64,000 nucleotides of DNA from Anaeramoeba flamelloides (Eukaryota; Metamonada; Anaeramoebidae): the NCBI GenBank assembly GCA_027625915.1, contig JANTQA010000015.1, forward strand, positions 4,059,001 to 4,123,000, written 5' to 3'. The notes below the pieces were generated by a model, which did not search any database, had not been told where the DNA came from, and was given only the letters and a program-made list of their open reading frames with translations. This document shows positions 48,147-61,036 of the stretch, piece by piece. Position 1 is the first letter of the stretch. Every line of letters starts with the position of its first letter. The position numbers and the translations under genes were made by a program.

Positions 48147-49711
48147 GCTAGATATAGGAATTAAGAAAGACCATTATTGGAATGATGCGTTGGGAAAAGA
48201 AAAGAGAAATCAAGAAAAAACAATTCCAACAAAATACTAGATAAATTGTGTCTTTATCTTGAAAATGAGACTTCTAAGAACTAAAGTTTGACGTGTAAAT
48301 AATTATTAATAAAATTTATTGAACTTTTTCTCAATTCCACTTGTTCAACGGTTTTTATTGATTTTATTTTTTTTTTTTTATAAGTTCCCAAACGAGATTT
48401 CTCATTTCAAATAAAAGGGCAAATCAATTCTTAAAATATTGAATTTTAATTTTTATTGTTTTGTTTTAATGAGTTTTAATGATTCAGTTGAGTTTTTTGT
48501 TATGTTCAAAAGAGTTTCTTAGATTAAAAAATAATACTACAATTAATTTGATTCAATTATTAATAATTCTTGAATTTTTTTTTACCATTTTATTTGAAAA
48601 AAGAGTTTATATATATAAATAAAAATCAATTAAAAAAGATAATATTATTATTTTAAAATAAAAAGAAAATATATTAATAATTCTTCAAATTTGAAAGATT
48701 AAAAATTAGTAATTTATTTAAAATGAGTTTTTTCCAGTCCATTACATTGATTTTAAACAAATAATCAATTAATTCAGAGAATAATAAAAAAGAATAATAA
48801 AAATTAAGTGTCATTCAATAGCCGAATATAATTTTTAGAAAACCAATTGTTAAATTCTTTTACATACACTTATCTAATACAGAGATAAAAGTGAAAATTA
48901 ATAAAAAATGAAAATATTAAATAATTCTCTTAATTATATATTATTTAACTGATAAGTATCTTAGCCAATAAAAAAAAAGATTTTTGATTGGACTAACAAT
49001 TTTCAATATTTTTTTATTCATCATCTAAAAAATAAAAATTATTGGTATAGCTAAAACATAAACAATATTATTCTTCCATCTAATTTAATGTTAACATCTT
49101 TAAATACAATAAATTGAGAAAAAATAAGCTAAATATATTGATTTTATTAATAAATTGATTTATTTTATTTACTCATGATATAAGTGACGAGAAAAGTGAA
49201 AAGATTTCAAAAATTAGTGAGTGAAATAAAGTTTCAATATTTTATCTTTCAGTCGTCTCTATGTTGTTTCCTAATTGATTATTATGAAATTTTTTATTAT
49301 TTTTTAATTTTTTTCAAATTGTAATGTTCTTGCCAAAGGATATTCTCAATTTCTAAAAATTAAAAATTGAAAATTTGGTTTTATCTGGAATACCATCAAT
49401 GGGTTTAAATATGTTTAAGAGTGTGTTTTTACAATTATATCCTAAATTTAAAGCTGGGTTTGAAATTTTGAAGGGGGGTTTGCCACTAATTAATATAGAA
49501 AATATGCATTTGTATTGAATTTATCATATAATAAGGCTATTGTTTACTAATTCTATGTATATTGTTGCCAACTTTCAAAATGTGTACAAAAGTTGATTCT
49601 GTTTTTTTAACAATCATCGAATAAATTAATACTTTTAATTGGGTAAATTTTGGTTTTTTTTTTTTGATCAGTATATTTTAGTTTTTTTTTTTCTTTTTTA
49701 AAAGAATTATT

Positions 49712-50262
49712 AAAGTGGAAAGTAAACGTTGTATCAATCAAAGGGGTTCAATATTTTTTTCATTTATCAATTATTTCTTATGATTGTCCATTTGAAGATC
49801 AAATAAGAAATAAACAGAATAATACACATAAACAAATAGTTGATGTCCATATGGAATAAAATTAAAAAATCAAATAGATTTTCTTAAAAATTGAAAAACC
49901 CAAAATTCTTAGTTCACCATTGAGAAAAACAACAATGTTCATTTTGATCTCCTATTGAAGATCAAATAAAATTAGATAGAAATCAAATATAGTTTTCTCT
50001 ACATTCATTTTTACTGTTTCAGTAACATTAGAATAACATATTTTTACCAAGTAACTATCCATCTTGCAATAAAAAAAAAATTTACAAATGAATTTGGTGT
50101 AAAAAAAAATTAAAAAATAAAAAAAAAATGTAAAAATGTGAAAAAATGATTTCAATTTTGAAATTTCCAAAATAAATTTTTTTCTTCAAATATCCATTCA
50201 AACCCTTTAAATACATGTAATTCACTCCCTCCAACTGTGACCCCTTTTACTGGAAAATGATT
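49712..50262 (+). repeat. Repeat family C, copy 3
   Basis: Collinear with copies 1 and 2. Ends near TTTTACTGGAAAATG, as copy 2 does. Confidence 0.75.
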
Positions 50263-50918
50263 TAATTTCCATTTTTACTTTTAAATCAATTTTAATAACA
50301 AAAATTTCTTTATAGAGTTAAGGGGGATATGATGTATGTAGTTTCTTCAAATGAATTTTTATTAAAAAAATTTTTTAAAAATAGAGATATCATATTTCCA
50401 TTTACGATTTAAACTTTCCCCCTCAAAAAAAAAAAAAAAAAAAAAGTACAATCATCATGCATTAAAAAAGAAGATGGATAAAAAATTCATTTTTATTAAT
50501 CAATTTTTCGAATTTCTAAAAAAATGTTCATCAAAGAGTTATGTTAATTCTTGTGTAAAATATCAAACAAATTTTTGCAAAACAAAAGATATTTGTAAAG
50601 ATATTAAATCATAAAGGCAAAACAAACAACATTTATAAAAAGTTAAACGTGAAGAAAATGGTAATATAGTATTGTATACCACCGAAATTAAATAGAAAAA
50701 TTAATATTTCAAAATAAATTTTTTTTTATAAAAAATTGTAAAATTAAAATTAAAATTTCAATGTATTTGTTTAAAAAAATGTAAAAACAAAAAAGGTTGT
50801 AAAAAATTGTTATATTTAATAATTTTAGCCAGTTTGCCTTTTTTGTCAATACTTTTTTGAAAAAGATATGTTCTAAAAAATAATTTTAATTATTCAGTTT
50901 TATTTTTTTTAATAAATT

Positions 50919-51057
50919 TTAGTTCCAATCTAATACTGCAAAAGGATCATCATTATTCTTTTTTATATTTTTTTTAGGAGTTTTTTTTTTGACATTTTTT
51001 TTTGTTTTTGGTTTTGTATTATTTTTTACATTATTATTATTAATATTATTCTTTCTA

Positions 51058-51092
<35 letters not shown>

Positions 51093-54000
51093 TGTTTTTT
51101 GAATTATTTTTTTTTTATTTAAATTATTTCCTTTTTCTTTATTTCTGTTTTGAATTATTTTTCTTTCTTTCGTAACTCTATTTGAATTATTACTTTTTTT
51201 TGGTTTAATATTTTTATTGTTATTTTCTTTTTTATTGAATTGTTTATTTATATTCATTTTAGTTTTATTAATAGTCTTTTGTACTTTATCTTTTATAGAA
51301 TTGAGATTATTATTGCCTGTTTTATTTTTATTATTATTATTATTGTTGTTGTTTTGTGTTACTTTTCTTTTCGCAAAGGGAGAATTTTGTATTTCTTTTT
51401 CAAAATCGATTTTTTCATTTTTTGATCGAATTTTCAATAATCTCATAAAGGAATCTTCATTGTTACTTGGTGGTAATTTGTAACGGTTCCAAGTTCTTTG
51501 AGTTTGCTTAAAAACTGGGCGCTTTTTGGGCAATTTGCTTGGTCCATATAAATTTTTTACAATATTGATTGCCAGTACCCGATCAAAGAATTCCTTTTGT
51601 ATTTCCAATTGCTCCAAAAAAATTCGAAATAAAGAATCTTTTCTTAGATTTTGAATCAATGCTGTGCAATATAGCCTCGAAAAAATAAAGCAAATAGTTT
51701 TATAAACAGCCATACTTTCATTTAAAATTACAAGTAAGCATCCACATTGGCATTCATCTAAATTGTTATTGATTAAATTTTGATATCTTTGATCAACAGT
51801 TAATTGAAGGTAGCCAATTAATAAATTTTGATATTTGATTAGCGTTTCAATTGTTTCAGCTGAGATCGGTCCATTTCCATAATATGGCTCAATGATTCCA
51901 TTTTCTTTTAAATCCGCTAAATAAGTGTCAATGGAAAAGCTTCCTTCAAATTCTGGATATTGTAAATGAAATTTAATTTTTGATTGGACAATTTCAATAT
52001 AATAGAGTAAGATTTTTCTATGAATTGTTTCGTTATTTGTTTGCTTTTCCCAATTTTTATATAATTTACTAAGAATTGGATTTTGGCAATTTATTTCACT
52101 TAAAACCTATTTTTGTGTTTTTTTTTTTTTAATTAAACAATTATTAAAAAATTAGTTTAATAATATTTTATAAATAAATAAAAAATAATCAAGTCATTTT
52201 AAAAAAGTGTTGGAAGTAAAGTTTTTAAAAAAGGAGTTCTGGAAATAGTTTCTTTTTTCAGTTTATCAACTGTTTTAACCTACAAAATATTTGAAAACTT
52301 TTTTGTCAACATTTTTTTTTGAAAATGACAAGAATAAACTCTTTTCCAAATAATTACAACCAACTTGAAAAAATGAAAATAAAAGATGATTTTTTTAAAA
52401 CAAATATTTCTTTAATCATCTTTTTTTTTAAAAATAAGAAAATATTTTATCTTTAGTATACTTATCCTCTTTTGGTACCTTAGTAATTTAATGACTTTTT
52501 TTTTTATTTAAGGTTAATAATAAACACTTATTCAAAAAAATTAGAAACTAATTATCAAATAAAATAAAAAAAGGGTTAATAAATTTTGGAATCAGATTTC
52601 TCAAGTTTGATCACTGGGCTAAAATTATTGGAAAATAGTTACAAATCAAAAGAATAATTAAAATATTAAAAGATCAAAATAAAATCAAAATTTACATGAG
52701 TTGCGCCATCTTGTAAAAGATTCATTACTAAATTAATAAATTTTAATCCAACTAATTCATCTTTATCAATTGGCCTTTTCAATGCTGATAAAAATACAGA
52801 TTTTATAGTATCTTTAATTCTATGTTTTTGTTCCTCCCAGGTTGTTATAATAATTCTTCTACTATATTTATTTTTTGGTATTTTTAAGGATGATGAGGTA
52901 TATTTAGTAATTGAAGAATCCAAATCATTTGAAAATGTTGCCATAGCAGATTGAAAATTAAAATTAAAGATATTGGATTTTTTTGTATTCGTATTTGATT
53001 GGAATTTAACTGTTTTCAATGGGATAGCTTGAGTAGTAGGGTGTAAAACTTGCTTTCGATATTTAATTGAGAGATTTTTGATTATTTTTTTTTGGTTTTC
53101 AGTAATGTCAATTGATCTAATCATTATAACAGGTTTTTTTTTTTTTGGTTGCTTTGTTTGCTGTTTATTATCCCTTTTCCCTTCATTGTTATTTACACTG
53201 GATTTATCTTTATCATTTCCCTTATTTTTATTTTCTTTTGTATTTAATTTGGATATTTGAATTCCTTCTTTTGGATCATCATAAACAAAACCGTTTTCTA
53301 ATCCATTTTCCTTTTCCTTTCCCTTTTCCTTTTTTATTTCCTTTTCGTTTTTTATTTTCTTTTCGTCAAGTTTTTCAACTCCTTTTTCTTCATCTTCATT
53401 TTTATTTTCTTTTTTCTTTTCCTTTTCAATTTCTTTTACTTGAATTTCATTTTCATTTGTATTTGTCTTTTCTATGGGTATGTTTTTTTCTTTTTGATTT
53501 TCATTTTCATTGCCTTCAATATTATCAAAAAAAAAATCATTAGAATTATCTTGATTATAATTTGAAAAATTGTCAAAAGAATTCAAATTAGTATTTGGCC
53601 CACTGGTATTTTCATAATGAAATTGATCATTTTGGAAGGGATCATCATTTACTGTTTGTTCGTTATTTCCATCACTCATTCCTAGATCTATTATTAAACC
53701 TGAGTTTTGCATTGAATTATTTTGTTCTTTTATTTGATTTTTAGAATTATTATTTTCATTTTGATTATCTAAAATATCCAATGGATCAAAAGATTCATTA
53801 TTTTCATTATTATTTAAGATTAATAAATTATTTGAATCAAGAATTGTTTTTTCATTATTATCATTATTATTAAAATCATTAAAGTTATCTAAATTATTAA
53901 TTTCACCTTTTTCATTTTGATTGAATGTATCATTATTAAAAGGATCATTTTGATTTTCTAAATTGTTATTTGATTGATTATCTAATGGAATAAAATCATT

Positions 54001-57000
54001 ATTGAACAAATCATTCTCATTAGTATTGTTGTTATTGACAGTGGTTGTGGTGGCAACGGTGATGGTTTTATCATTAAACCCCTTTTCTAAAGGATCAAAA
54101 GTATCATTTTGTTCTGTAATACTTAATCCTAATAAATCTTCTTCAACATTAGAAATAGTATTATTGTTTTCTTTTTGCTTATTAATTATTTCAAAATTTT
54201 GTTCATCTTCATTCTCATTGCTATTTTCCTTTGTTTCTTGAGCAAAGGGATCAAATATATCATCTTCTTCTGGCATTTTATTTGAATCATAATCAAAAAT
54301 ATCATTATTTGTTTCTGTGTTTTTGATGTTATCGTTAAAGCCAAATGGATCATTTTGATTTGTTTGATCATTATTATTCATTTTTTGATTATTATTTTCA
54401 TTATTTGTACGAGTAGTATTTCCATTGTTATTATTATTTCCATTGTTTTTGTCTAAAAATAAATCATTTTTAAATGGATCGGAAAGATTTGTTTCATTAT
54501 TATTATTATTACCATTATTATTATCAAATCCATCTTCTTGAAAATTATTTTCAAAAGAATTAAATTGCCCAAAACTTTCATTTTGATCGTCAATATTCGA
54601 ATGTTTAAAGCTACCAAATTTAAACTCATTATTATTGGTTTCATCATTATTAATAAAATTATTTTCATTTTCATTCTCGGTATTTGTAAAAAATTGTTCA
54701 TTTTCAAAGGGATCTGAAAGATTTGTTTTATTATTATTATTATTATCATTATTATTATCAAATCCATCTTCTTGAAAATTATTTTCAAAAGAATTAAATT
54801 GACCAAAACTTTCATTTTGATTTTCATTAATATTACCAAAGGAATCATTTAATAATGATTGGTTTTCTTTTTCCTTTTCTTTTTTTTCAAATTCTTCAAA
54901 AAAAATTTTGTCTCCTTGATTTTGAATTATTGGGGTGTTTTTATTTTCATTTGAATCAATAAAAGTTCCAAATTGTATTTGTTCAAATTCCTTTGGTTGT
55001 TTCCCATTTCCATTTCCATTTCCATTTCCATTTTGATTATCAATTAAATTAAATCCAAAATTGTCAATTAAATTTCCTTGACTATTTCCTTGTGTCTCAG
55101 TGATTTCAATTAAATCATTTTTTTCAGCACTATTATTATTATTATTATTATTTGAATTTATTCCAAATGGATCAAAAAAAACATGGTTAGGTTGTGTGGA
55201 ATTTTCCTCTTCTTCATTTTCTTCGTTTTCTTTTTGTTCCTCGTTTCCAGAGGAAGGAATGTTAGATATTTTTTCATCAGCAGTATTTGGTTGTTCATGT
55301 TTAACTTCTTTTTCTTCTGGATTATCATACCAATCCAAAGTATCGAAAGCGTTTTGGGTTTGATTGTTTTGGTTTAATTTTTTGAAGGTAGGTGTTTTCT
55401 TGTTTTTCTTTTTGTTCTTTTTTTCAATTTTTTTTTCTTCTTCATTAATCTTTGGTTGTTTTGGTTTATTTTTTGGAATTATTCTTGGTAAAGGCTTTAC
55501 TCCTCTCATTTTGGAAACACGCTCAATAACATCATAAATATCTGGTCTTGTATCAGGATCAGATTCCAATAACCATTCAATTAATGCAATCGCCTCTTGG
55601 CTGTAGCCTGATTTTTTTGGGATTTTATAGGCTTTATTTAAGATTTGAAGAGTTGATCCTTCGTTAAATACATCTTCAAAAAATAAAATTTTAAACCAAA
55701 TACATCCTAAAGCCCAAATATCGCTTTTAACATCAATCCTTTTTCTTAAAAATAAATCAATCATTTCTGGTGATCGATAAGCCAATGTTGTGTTTTTTTC
55801 GATGTCATTTTCTGCTTCATATCTTTCTTGTCGTGATTCAAGAGTGTACACCCTTTGTGTTGCAGATCCAAAATCACATAATTTAATCGTTCCTTTTTGT
55901 GAAATTAAAACATTTTCAACCTATACATTGAGATATAAATACATATAAATTATATTTTTTTTTTTTTTATGTAAGAAATTTCAAAATTAAGTATTTGAAC
56001 AAATTTGATGATTAATCGAAAAAATTAACTTTCCGTAAAATCAAAAAGAATTAACAAAACCTCATTTGGATATTTTTATTTGAGTCAACAAGAATTTAAT
56101 TTTGATCAGAATCTATTTTCAGATCTGTTAATTTTTAATTTTCGAATTTTGAATCTTTTGAAAAAAATAATTTTTTAAATTTCTTCACATTAAAAATTTT
56201 TTACAAGAGATTTTAACTTTGAAGCTCTATTCCACAAACCAAGTGTTTAAATATAAATTTATTATCAGAAAGAGTTTGCTGAAATAGGAATGGGAAAGAT
56301 CAAATTAGTATTTCATTCACAGTTCTCCCCAAGATTTATGTGATTGTTGTAATATTTTTATCAATTTTAGAATGTGAAAATTTTTATTTTTTTTTTTTTG
56401 TTAGTTAGAATTTCCTTTTTTTACAAATATTCAAGTATATTTGAAAATATTATTTTTTATATCAACTTGAATATAATGAAACGACCTCGATTAAAAATTT
56501 GGGGTTTATTTTTCCTCTATTTGGAATTAATTTGTTATTTTTATAAAGAAAGGAATGGTTGTGTGAGTTTCTTCTCTTTAAAGTTCTGATCATTAAAATA
56601 TGGAAAGTTTTTTTTAACCTCAAAATGTTGTTTCTGCAATTTGAAATTTTTAGTGTTTCTTCATTAGGTAATAATTCCTCTTATCTTTGAAATATTTCAA
56701 AACGAAAACAATATTTAAAAAGGTGTGTTGTTATAGTTGTTGTTGGGTGTGAGTTTTTGAGATCATATTTATATTGTCTCTCTTTGAAAATTTCGTTTCT
56801 TTTGATTTTTTTATTTGTCAAAAATTACTTTGATTTTTGAAAAGTTTTTCATTTGACAAATAAATTTAAAAATGGAAATAGAGTTAAATGAAATACTCAA
56901 AATGAATTCTACTGAGAGGAAATTGAATTAGTATATAAAAAAGAATTATTTCAGATATCTAAGAATACTTATTATTGGATATTTTTTGAGATTGTAGAAT

Positions 57001-60000
57001 GGGATAATTTTTACAATAAAACCCCTTTATGTAATATTTTGAAGAACTGATAAATCTGGCATTTTTCTTCTTATAATTCTAGTAGTATTTGGAATAGCAA
57101 AATTAAATATAGAATTTTAACAAAATTGGTTCATTATTAAAGAATTGACAAAAAAAATCGAGGTCGATCCAATATGTACAATTTAATTTTAGCCATTCCC
57201 GAAAAAAATTGAAGAATGGAAAAAAATTGTAAAATCGATTTGACAATTGTAAAATGGCAGCGAAAAGGAAAATTTTCCAAATAGTATTCGACTTATTTTT
57301 CACTGATCAATAAAGATATCTGAAGCTGGAATTGGTTCATCTGTTATAATATCTTTTGCTAAACTGTTAACTCCAATTTTGCTTGAATGGGAAAAACATA
57401 TTAAACAAAAAATCCAGATAAAAATTCACTTTTACCTAAGGTTTACAATTTAAATCTCAAATTTGGGACAATTGAAAATCATTAAATTTTGGTTTAATTT
57501 GATGTTTTGAATTATATTTTAATTCCAATAATCAATCTAATTTTTGGACTTTGGCTTTTGTTTTAAAAGAAACAAAAAAATACCTTAAAAAATATTTGAA
57601 AATGAGAACATTTACTACCGTTTTACAATTAAAATTGATTTGAAATTTTTTTTCTGGGATGGTTATGTTATTGAATTTTATTCTTTTGTAAAGAATAACC
57701 ATTATATGATTTATATCGAAATCAAATCTTATAGATTTCACAAACAAGCAAATTTTCAATTATATTTTGTTAATGTACTAAACACTTTTTTTGTCACTCT
57801 TTTTAAAGCAATATTCAAAGAATTACCAGTTTGGTTTTCTTCTAAAATTCAAGTACTGATATATTCAAAAAAATTTAAAAAAAATTTTTAGTTCAATTTC
57901 CCATTTTAACAAATTAGAACCCTATTTTTTTCCTACAGATGGGAAAAGGAGATCAAATCCAAAATATGCCCATGCTGCAAAAATGGAATTGACGATATAG
58001 ATCACTTCATTTGGAAATGCAAAAAATACAGAAGGAGCAGAACTCAATGGAAAAATGAACTCAGAAAGTTAAAAAATTTAAACTTAAATTTTTTAAACAA
58101 GGAAGACACCAATGAATTATTTAGAAAAATGAACGAAAAAAAAATCTACGACATAACCATAGATTTTTTGATCACAAATATGACACAACATGCTCTGAGG
58201 AAAAAGGATCTAAAAACCAAATAAAAAGACTTCCAAAAACCTCCTACCATTATTCTACCTTCTTAACTTAAAACTCTCTCTCTTCTTATCTCTCTTAATT
58301 TTTTTTTTCACTCCTCTCTTTTTTCTTTTTTTTCTCTCTTTTTTCCTCTTATATTTATTTAGGGAAACTATTTCTTGTTTAAAAATCTTTTAAAGACTGT
58401 GTCTAACACTCTTTGATTTAAAAGTCACAAATATAGTCAATCCAAAATTCTCTCTTTCACAAATTAAATGTGTTTACACACTTAATCCTTATCAATAAAC
58501 TCAGAACCCTATTTTTTAAAACACATTTTGACAAAGAATATTTTGAAGATCAACTAATTTTACAAAGTTTCTTAACATTTAACCAAATAAAATGCTTTTT
58601 TCAAATCCAAAGCAAAGGATTAAAAATTTCCTAAAATGGAAAGTGAAGTAAAAATTTTCAAACATTTATTTGAATTTAACAGTATTACCAAGTGGCCGAA
58701 GAAAGCTAAGGAAATTATGGGCCCTAAAGATCAAAAAATAAAACGAAGGAACCTAAGGAACCTAAGGAACCTAAGGAACCCAAGGAATAATTTGAATTAT
58801 TAGAATGAAACGATAAACAATTTTTTTTTTTTAACGTAAATGATCACATCGAAACAAGTGTTATTGTTATCATTGAAGTGGAGTGTTTTTTTTTCTTTTG
58901 AGAATGGAAATAGCTTTGATCTCAAACTTTCAAAAGTGTTTGGAGAATTAAAAATATTATGATAGTTGCTTTTAGATTTGAAAATAATTTTGTAATTCTG
59001 ATTTATGAAATTTAATTTAACACAACGTAAAAATGTAAAGGACCTTTCAAAAAGTTTGAGTAATCCAACACCTCGGTGTGATCTGTTTCAGTTGAAAAAC
59101 CTTTTTATAGATACTTTCTACAAATTTTAGTTTTCTCTTTTTGAAAAGGACTGTATTCAAAAAAGGCTTTGGTATGAGACGCTTTCACGTTATAATCACC
59201 ATCTCTTGAATTTTCAGTTGAATTGTTTTGAGATTCCAAAAATTGGTTTAATAAATGGGGAGTTGGAATAACGTCCTAATTTCTTTTTGGTTTTCTTCTA
59301 TTCGAACTTATTATTATTGTTAGAGTCTAGTTGTGGGTAGGTTGAAAAAGAGTCATAAATAATCTCTATTTTATTTTGTAAAATCTAAAATAGGTTGCAA
59401 AAAAAAAAAAAAAAAATAAAATAGATTTTAGAAAAGCAATAATTTACTTTAAGATCCCTATGGACAAGTGGTGTACTTAACGAGTGCATATGATATACTC
59501 CACAGCATATACTATGAAAGATTTTTAAAGCCTGTTTTTCATCAAAACGTGAATTTTCTGTTAATAGAACATTCATACGATCGATTAAGGAATCTAATTG
59601 AAAGTTGTGTTGTAATTTATTTTTTTTTGATTTTTCGAAAAAAAAGAAGAAAACATGGAAAAGAGAAGAAACAAAAACAAAGAGAGAAGATTATTTTTAA
59701 AAAGATTTAATTTTGGATCTAATTGGGAATTTCGTTTTTATTTTTTTTCATTTTGTGATTTGGTTTTTTTTATTTTTGGAAAACGAAAAGCTTTAAAATG
59801 AAAAATTCAAACTTGGGCAATATTCCATTAAAATGTAAATGTAATTGTTCGAGTCTTCGTGAACTTTTGAGTAACCATAAACAGAAACGACATTCTTTTT
59901 TTTACTAACAAGTCTTTGAAAACGGTATTCAGAAATAATCTTTTCTAATCCGCTCTTTGAGCTATAAATCAATTTCTTAACAGCGTAAATTTGGTTGGTT

Positions 60001-60079
60001 GATAAGTCAGTTGCTTTGAAAACATAACCATAACCACCTATTTTTTTGTAAAAATTAATGTTTTGTTTTGTTTTGTTTT

Positions 60080-60112
<33 letters not shown>

Positions 60113-60369
60113 TTTATTAAAGTTGTGAATGTTTTTGGGATTTTGAAGTCAAAGAAACAACCTCTTAGTGTTTGTTTTGTTTGGCAATAGTACTTTTTCT
60201 TTTCTTCAGTCTGTTTTTAGTTGTGGAAAAAGAGAATCATACCTTCTGCAATTAAACTGTTGATTTTTATTTTCTTTTTATCAATTGTTAGCACTCTTCC
60301 AATTGATGGGTTTTCAGTTGTTACAATTGGTGTGTTTAATTTTTGTCCGAGACTCTTTAAAAAATTCAT
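50919..60369 (-). CDS. NAK/AAK1-family kinase fused to a HIP1/Sla2-type ANTH domain
   Basis: Five exons on the minus strand: 60369-60243, 60037-59813, 59593-59448, 55920-52696 and 52106-50919. All junctions keep phase, giving 1636 aa. The kinase is residues about 38-310: GGYGYVF loop, AVKK lysine, HRDLKVEN, LCDFGSATQ, YRSPEM and SDIWALGC, the pattern of the Numb-associated kinase group (AAK1, GAK, Ark1/Prk1). Catalytic residues are intact. Residues about 320-1150 are Asn/Glu-rich and disordered, with a dozen or so DPF/DPL motifs that would bind AP2 or EH proteins. Residues about 1155-1420, across the last intron, look like the ANTH domain of HIP1/Sla2 (PKNKYSRRIIITTWEEQ, GLKFINLVMNLLQDGATHVL, KFHLQYPEFEGSF). 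A basic poly-Asn/Lys tail ends DDPFAVLDWN. It likely controls coat and actin assembly at endocytic sites. Confidence 0.9.
52107..52695 (-). other. Intron 4 of the NAK-ANTH gene
   Basis: 589 bp with donor GTAAAT and acceptor AAAAATAG, phase 0. The ANTH fold continues across it (LLQDGATH then VLSEI). Confidence 0.85.
57916..58517 (+). mobile_element. 5'-truncated LINE (non-LTR retrotransposon) with target-site duplication
   Basis: The 5' part (57939-58224) encodes a reverse-transcriptase C-terminus: WEKEIKSKICPCCKNGIDDI then DHFIWKCKKYRRSRTQW, the C..C...H....C knuckle typical of LINE ORF2 ends, ending RKKDLKTK and stop. A T/C-rich 3' UTR of about 275 bp follows. The 15-bp direct repeats AGAACCCTATTTTTT flank it exactly (57916-57930 and 58503-58517). 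The upstream RT and endonuclease parts are absent, as expected for 5' truncation. It lies antisense to the host gene. Confidence 0.85.
58746..58788. repeat. 9-bp tandem repeat (GGAACCTAA)n
   Basis: About 4.5 copies in the kinase-gene intron. Confidence 0.9.
59594..59812 (-). other. Intron 2 of the NAK-ANTH gene
   Basis: 219 bp with donor GTTTGA (weak) and acceptor TTCAATTAG, phase 1. It joins MEYCPN to SLIDRMN. Confidence 0.75.
60038..60242 (-). other. Intron 1 of the NAK-ANTH gene
   Basis: 205 bp with donor GTATGA and acceptor AAAAAATAG, phase 1 inside the glycine loop. It includes a (TTTTG)n run and a long T homopolymer (about 60060-60111). Confidence 0.85.
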
Positions 60370-60479
60370 TTTAATAAAAATCAATTTCTAAAAGCAAAAA
60401 TAAAAAAATGAATTTATTCCATTTTTCTATCTAATTTAACTCAACGAGTTTCGGTTGTGTACCAACAAATATTATCCAA

Positions 60480-60945
60480 ACTAAACAAATAATTCTTTAA
60501 CGAAATGGTTTTGTCTATTTTTGTTTTCTGGATTTTTTCGTATTTTACAAACATTTATTTTTCCAAAAGATGTTCTTGGGTGATCGTTGTTGTGAATAGA
60601 AATCCTTTCAACCCAAAAGTTCGGTGAAAATCTCCAAATTTAAACATAAATACAAGTATTATTATTTTTTTAAGTTTTGGAAGTTACAAAGAAAAATTGG
60701 TCAGTAGCATATTCAAAACATAATTTGAAAGGAAATAATTCTTTATTTTCAGAAATAATAATAATTTGGTTAATTAGCCCAGAGCCAAACCAATTGGTGG
60801 ATTCTTTTTATGAGTGCTAATAAACCTTTCTTTTCCAGAGAAATATTTTCTGTTGATTTATTATTTACAACAAATTCTGAGAAGATAGGGAAATTCTTTC
60901 AGATCACAAACCTGATTGATTATCAAGTGAAAAAGTCATTTTGAT
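60480..60945 (-). CDS. Tentative small multi-exon gene upstream of the kinase gene
   Basis: On the minus strand a start at about 60938 reads MTFSLDNQS. A 108-bp GT-AG intron (GTTTGTG ... ATAAAAAG) would join it in phase to STNWFGSGLINQ and then ELFPFKLCFEYATDQFFF. A further protein-like block (SPNFWVERISIHNNDHPRTS and on to HFVKELFV, stop) lies downstream. The simplest donor (GTAACT) joins it out of phase, so the 3' structure is unresolved. The three blocks are GC-richer than the surrounding DNA. No family recognised. It could also be 5' exons of the kinase gene, since the frame just before the kinase ATG is open back to an AG. Confidence 0.35.
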
Positions 60946-61036
60946 TTCAACCTAAAATGAAGGAAAAACCAACAATTAAGTGTTTTATAAGATTTGTTTT
61001 GAGGGTGATTAGTCTAAGTGATTTATATATATATAT

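Larger units (their letters stand above)
45070..50918. other. Intergenic region, 5.8 kb
   Basis: It holds the transposase-tail relic copy 2, a palindromic MITE (46157-46354), MITE family D copy 2, a short ORF (47994-48146) and repeat family C copy 3. The remaining stretches (46360-47320, 48150-49710 and 50265-50918) are AT-rich with nothing to call. Confidence 0.7.
55921..59447 (-). other. Intron 3 of the NAK-ANTH gene (3527 bp)
   Basis: Donor GTAAAT right after HRDLK and acceptor ATGTATAG before VENVL, so the split lies inside the catalytic loop. It contains the truncated LINE (57916-58517) and a 9-bp tandem repeat. The rest is AT-rich. Confidence 0.85.

Noticed and set aside
53078-55377. 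Hydrophobic Phe/Leu-rich ORFs on the plus strand
   Set aside because: They are antisense readings of the Asn/Glu-rich linker of the kinase-ANTH gene.
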